From Paraburkholderia sp. (lineage in GTDB: Bacteria; Pseudomonadota; Gammaproteobacteria; Burkholderiales; Burkholderiaceae), in contig SCRN01000022.1 of assembly GCA_004322045.1 (NCBI GenBank), forward strand, positions 38,712-102,711: 64,000 nt of DNA. Direction: 5' to 3'. Shown piece after piece: positions 61,657 through 64,000 of the stretch. The translations under genes and the position numbers were made by a program. The first letter of the stretch is position 1. Every line of letters begins with the position of its first letter. The notes beneath the pieces were generated by a model, which did not search any database, had not been told where the DNA came from, and saw only the letters and a program-made list of their open reading frames with translations.

Positions 61657-62784
61657 ATGAACCGAGAGACCCATTCCCCTGCAAACGGCGCCCGGCCGCG
61701 GCCGGTATTGATGATCCCGTTGCGGCGGTGCGGCAGTCATGCGCTGCGGCTTCGATTGAACTTCAATCCTGCTTTCTATTCCCCCTACCCGCTGCATATC
61801 GTCGACTTCATGCCGATCGTGCCGCTCTACGGCGATCTCGAGGACGATCGCGCGTATTTTCGTCTCGTGAGCGATGTCATCGGCTTGCAGGCGGCGAGCA
61901 TGGTGAAGTGGCCCGGCCTCGTGTTCGACCCCGTGGATGTGTTCGAATCCATCCGCAACGCGCCGCGCAGCGTGCACCGTGTCGTATGGGAGTTGCTGCT
62001 GCGCGCGGGCGAGCAGAGCGGCGCGCGCGTGGTCATGGATAAATCGCTCGACAGCGTGCATTACGCCGACGAGCTGATGCGGCTCTTTCCCGACATGCTG
62101 TTTCTGAACGTCGTACGCGATCCGCGCGCGCAAATCGCCTCGATGAACAAAGCGATCATTCACGACTTCGACACGCGGCTCAATGCGCGGACCTGGCTCG
62201 AAGCCCACCGCGCCGCCGATCACGTCCAAGCGCAGTACCCGCAACGCACGCTGACGATCCGCTACGAGGATTTTCTCGCCGATGAAGAAGCCGTGCTCAA
62301 GCGCATTTGCGCGTTCTTCGACATCGAATTTCTCCCGCGGATGCTCGATGTCGCGCACTCCGCGGAGGCACGCCAGATCTCGCGCATGTCCGCGCTGTGG
62401 TCGTCCAATTGTTTCGCGCCGATCGCGGCCAACATCGATAAGTACAAAAAGGTTTTGTCGATGGACGAAATCGCGACGATCGAAACGCTGACGAGCGAAT
62501 ACATGCAGCGTTACGGCTATGAGCGCCTGACCGATGCGAGTGTGCCGCTCGACGCGTGCGCTTTGGACGCGGCGCGTGCCGCGTCCGATATCGGCCGCGA
62601 AGAGGCATGGCGCGAACTCGAGCGCACGAACTTTCGCGACTTCGCCTTGCGGCGGCATCGCGCCGAGTATTTGGCGTCGGTGCGTGCGCGGATGGAGCGA
62701 TGCGCGGCCGAGCGCGCGATATGCGGCGCTGCCGCGCCCGCGAAGCTCGACGAACTGACCGAGCAGTTCGAGGTCACGGACTGA
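61657..62784 (+). CDS. PAPS-dependent sulfotransferase family protein
   Basis: A 375-residue sulfotransferase-fold protein. The 5'-phosphosulfate-binding loop is LMIPLRRCGSHALRLRL near residue 18, with R-C-G-S-H in place of the usual S-G-T/S. The 3'-phosphate part is FLNVVRDPRAQIASMNKA near residue 150, and LTIRYEDFLADEEAVLKRICAFFDI closes the core. It transfers sulfate from PAPS to an unknown acceptor such as a carbohydrate, lipid or protein Tyr. ATG 61657 follows GAGGAAG. It is in the order cysC-DHH-sulfotransferase-tauE-cysD. Confidence 0.87.
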   Translation: MNRETHSPANGARPRPVLMIPLRRCGSHALRLRLNFNPAFYSPYPLHIVDFMPIVPLYGDLEDDRAYFRLVSDVIGLQAASMVKWPGLVFDPVDVFESIRNAPRSVHRVVWELLLRAGEQSGARVVMDKSLDSVHYADELMRLFPDMLFLNVVRDPRAQIASMNKAIIHDFDTRLNARTWLEAHRAADHVQAQYPQRTLTIRYEDFLADEEAVLKRICAFFDIEFLPRMLDVAHSAEARQISRMSALWSSNCFAPIAANIDKYKKVLSMDEIATIETLTSEYMQRYGYERLTDASVPLDACALDAARAASDIGREEAWRELERTNFRDFALRRHRAEYLASVRARMERCAAERAICGAAAPAKLDELTEQFEVTD

Positions 62785-62894
62785 CCGGGCGTCGGCGCCC
62801 TTCCACTACAACGAAAGCCGCCGCATCGGACGCCGTGCGCAATGCACGCGCGGCGCCGACCGGCCGGGCCGTGCAACCTGAGAGAACTTTGACC

Positions 62895-63686
62895 ATGTCG
62901 GTCGCAATGACTTTGCAGACGCAAATCGCGCTCGCCTGCCTGTCGGGCTTGTCGATCGGCTTCACGCTAGGCTTTGTCGGCGGGGGCGCGGGCTCGCTTT
63001 CGGTGCCTCTGTTGCTCTACTTCGTGAAAGTCGGCGATGCGCACATCGCCATCGGAACGACGGCCGCCGCCGTTGCCGCGACGGCGCTCGTCAACCTCGT
63101 TTCATACGCGCGCGCTGGGCTCGTGCGGTGGCGCGCGGGGGCGGTGTTCGCCGCCGCCGGCATGGCCGGGGCATTCGGCGGCTCGCGCTGGTCGCTGCAC
63201 GTCGACGGCGGTGCGTTGATGCTGCTGCTCGCCGCGATCGTCGCCGTCGTCTCGCTGCTGATGTTTTCGCCGGTGCAGGCGAGCGGCCACGTGGCTGCGG
63301 CCTGCGTGACGACGCCGGGCCGCGGCTTCGCCACCGCGGGAGCGGGCGTGGCCGTCGGCGGCGTGGCCGGCTTTTTCGGCATCAGCGGCGGCTTCCTGTC
63401 GGTGCCCGCGCTGCATTTCATCGCACGCGTGCCGATGCTCGAGGCGGTGGCCTCCTCCCTCGTATCGGTCGTCGCATTCGGCTCCATGACGGCGGCCAAC
63501 TACGCGCTCGCCGGTAAGGTCAACGTGCCGCTTGCCCTTGCCTTGGTCGCGGGCGGCGTCGTGGGCGGTTGTGCGGGAAGGCGCGCCGCGAAAGCGATTT
63601 CCGTCAAACGTCTCGCGCTGCGGCGCTTTTCCGCGGCATTGCTGCTGCTCACCGCGGCATACATCACGTACCGGAGCTTGGGCTAG
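62895..63686 (+). CDS. TauE/SafE family permease
   Basis: A 263-residue protein with about eight hydrophobic segments and two repeats, each with the family motif: [21 protein letters not shown] (first) and [21 protein letters not shown] (second). TauE/SafE proteins move sulfite, sulfoacetate or related anions across the inner membrane. Here, in a sulfate-activation cluster, it may import sulfate or export sulfite; I cannot tell which. Confidence 0.9.
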   Translation: MSVAMTLQTQIALACLSGLSIGFTLGFVGGGAGSLSVPLLLYFVKVGDAHIAIGTTAAAVAATALVNLVSYARAGLVRWRAGAVFAAAGMAGAFGGSRWSLHVDGGALMLLLAAIVAVVSLLMFSPVQASGHVAAACVTTPGRGFATAGAGVAVGGVAGFFGISGGFLSVPALHFIARVPMLEAVASSLVSVVAFGSMTAANYALAGKVNVPLALALVAGGVVGGCAGRRAAKAISVKRLALRRFSAALLLLTAAYITYRSLG

Positions 63687-63757
63687 CCGCGTCGATTTCA
63701 GCGGTCACGAACACCATGCTCCTTTTCCAGTCATCAACGAAAACCGAAGAGAACATC

Positions 63758-64000
63758 ATGTGCCTTCTTCTCGACCCCGCCGATGCCGGTGCCCGCTTGC
63801 TCGCCCATCCGCGCATGGACCACCTCGACTGGCTCGAGGCCGAATCGATCCACATCCTGCGCGAGCTCGTGGCCGAATGCAGCAAGCCGGCGTTGCTGTT
63901 CTCGGGCGGCAAGGATTCGGTGGTGGTGCTGCATCTGGCGCTCAAGGCGTTTGGCCTGGGCGCGAACCGCAAGACGTCGCTGCCGTTTCCGCTGGTGCAC
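63758..64000 (+). CDS. cysD: Sulfate adenylyltransferase small subunit CysD (partial, runs off the window)
   Basis: The first 81 residues of an ATP sulfurylase-type Cys[19 protein letters not shown] near residue 20 and the PP-loop [17 protein letters not shown] (SGGKDS) are typical. With its CysN partner this makes APS, the substrate of CysC encoded upstream. GAAGAG precedes ATG 63758. The gene continues past position 64000. Confidence 0.9.
   Translation, partial: MCLLLDPADAGARLLAHPRMDHLDWLEAESIHILRELVAECSKPALLFSGGKDSVVVLHLALKAFGLGANRKTSLPFPLVH

Overview
The window is about 64 kb of GC-rich DNA from the main chromosome of a member of the Burkholderiaceae (Burkholderia / Paraburkholderia / Trinickia type). 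The gene order atpI - parB - parA - rsmG (gidB) - mnmG (gidA), the fused LivM-LivG transporter subunit, the inverted gspC inside the gsp operon and the hupB / mnmC neighbourhood all suit that group. I cannot name the species from sequence alone.

Left part, 0.1-6.7 kb: an origin-proximal block with atpI, an anion transporter, parAB and the rsmG-mnmG tRNA/rRNA modification pair. It carries two ParB-binding parS sites, one inside mnmG and one just upstream of it. From 7.3 to 17.8 kb lie two complete-looking branched-chain amino acid (Liv/HAAT) ABC transporter operons on the minus strand. The second has an in-frame stop codon in its LivM permease gene. A structured, terminator-bearing segment lies between the two operons.

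Middle part, 18-26.8 kb: mixed metabolism and regulation. It holds a GMC oxidoreductase with a divergent LysR regulator, a CYTH-domain protein, pterin-4a-carbinolamine dehydratase, a TctD/TctE-like two-component system, a bacterial SET-domain protein, a glutamine amidotransferase and a MarR regulator with a cysteine-rich tail. Between 26.8 and 30.4 kb two gene-poor segments flank ybdK and a cation/proton antiporter. They carry DnaA boxes, AT-rich tracts and a matching inverted repeat. Genes to the left mostly run leftward and genes to the right mostly run rightward, so this is my best candidate for the chromosomal replication origin.

Right part: mnmC, hupB, a His-rich COG0523 metallochaperone GTPase, and a lytic transglycosylase divergent from a type II secretion operon (gspDEF, inverted gspC, gspGHIJKLMN; 34.7-47.4 kb). 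After these come a NodT lipoprotein and EmrB pump pair, gshA, ada-alkA, a VOC protein, yaeQ and a chemoreceptor with a sigma-28-type promoter. A small CU-rich RNA gene is predicted at 54.9 kb.

The window ends in a sulfur-activation and sulfation cluster (59.9-64 kb): APS kinase, a DHH phosphoesterase, a PAPS-type sulfotransferase, a TauE/SafE permease and the start of cysD. Together these could make PAPS, transfer its sulfate to an unknown acceptor and remove the 3',5'-ADP by-product.
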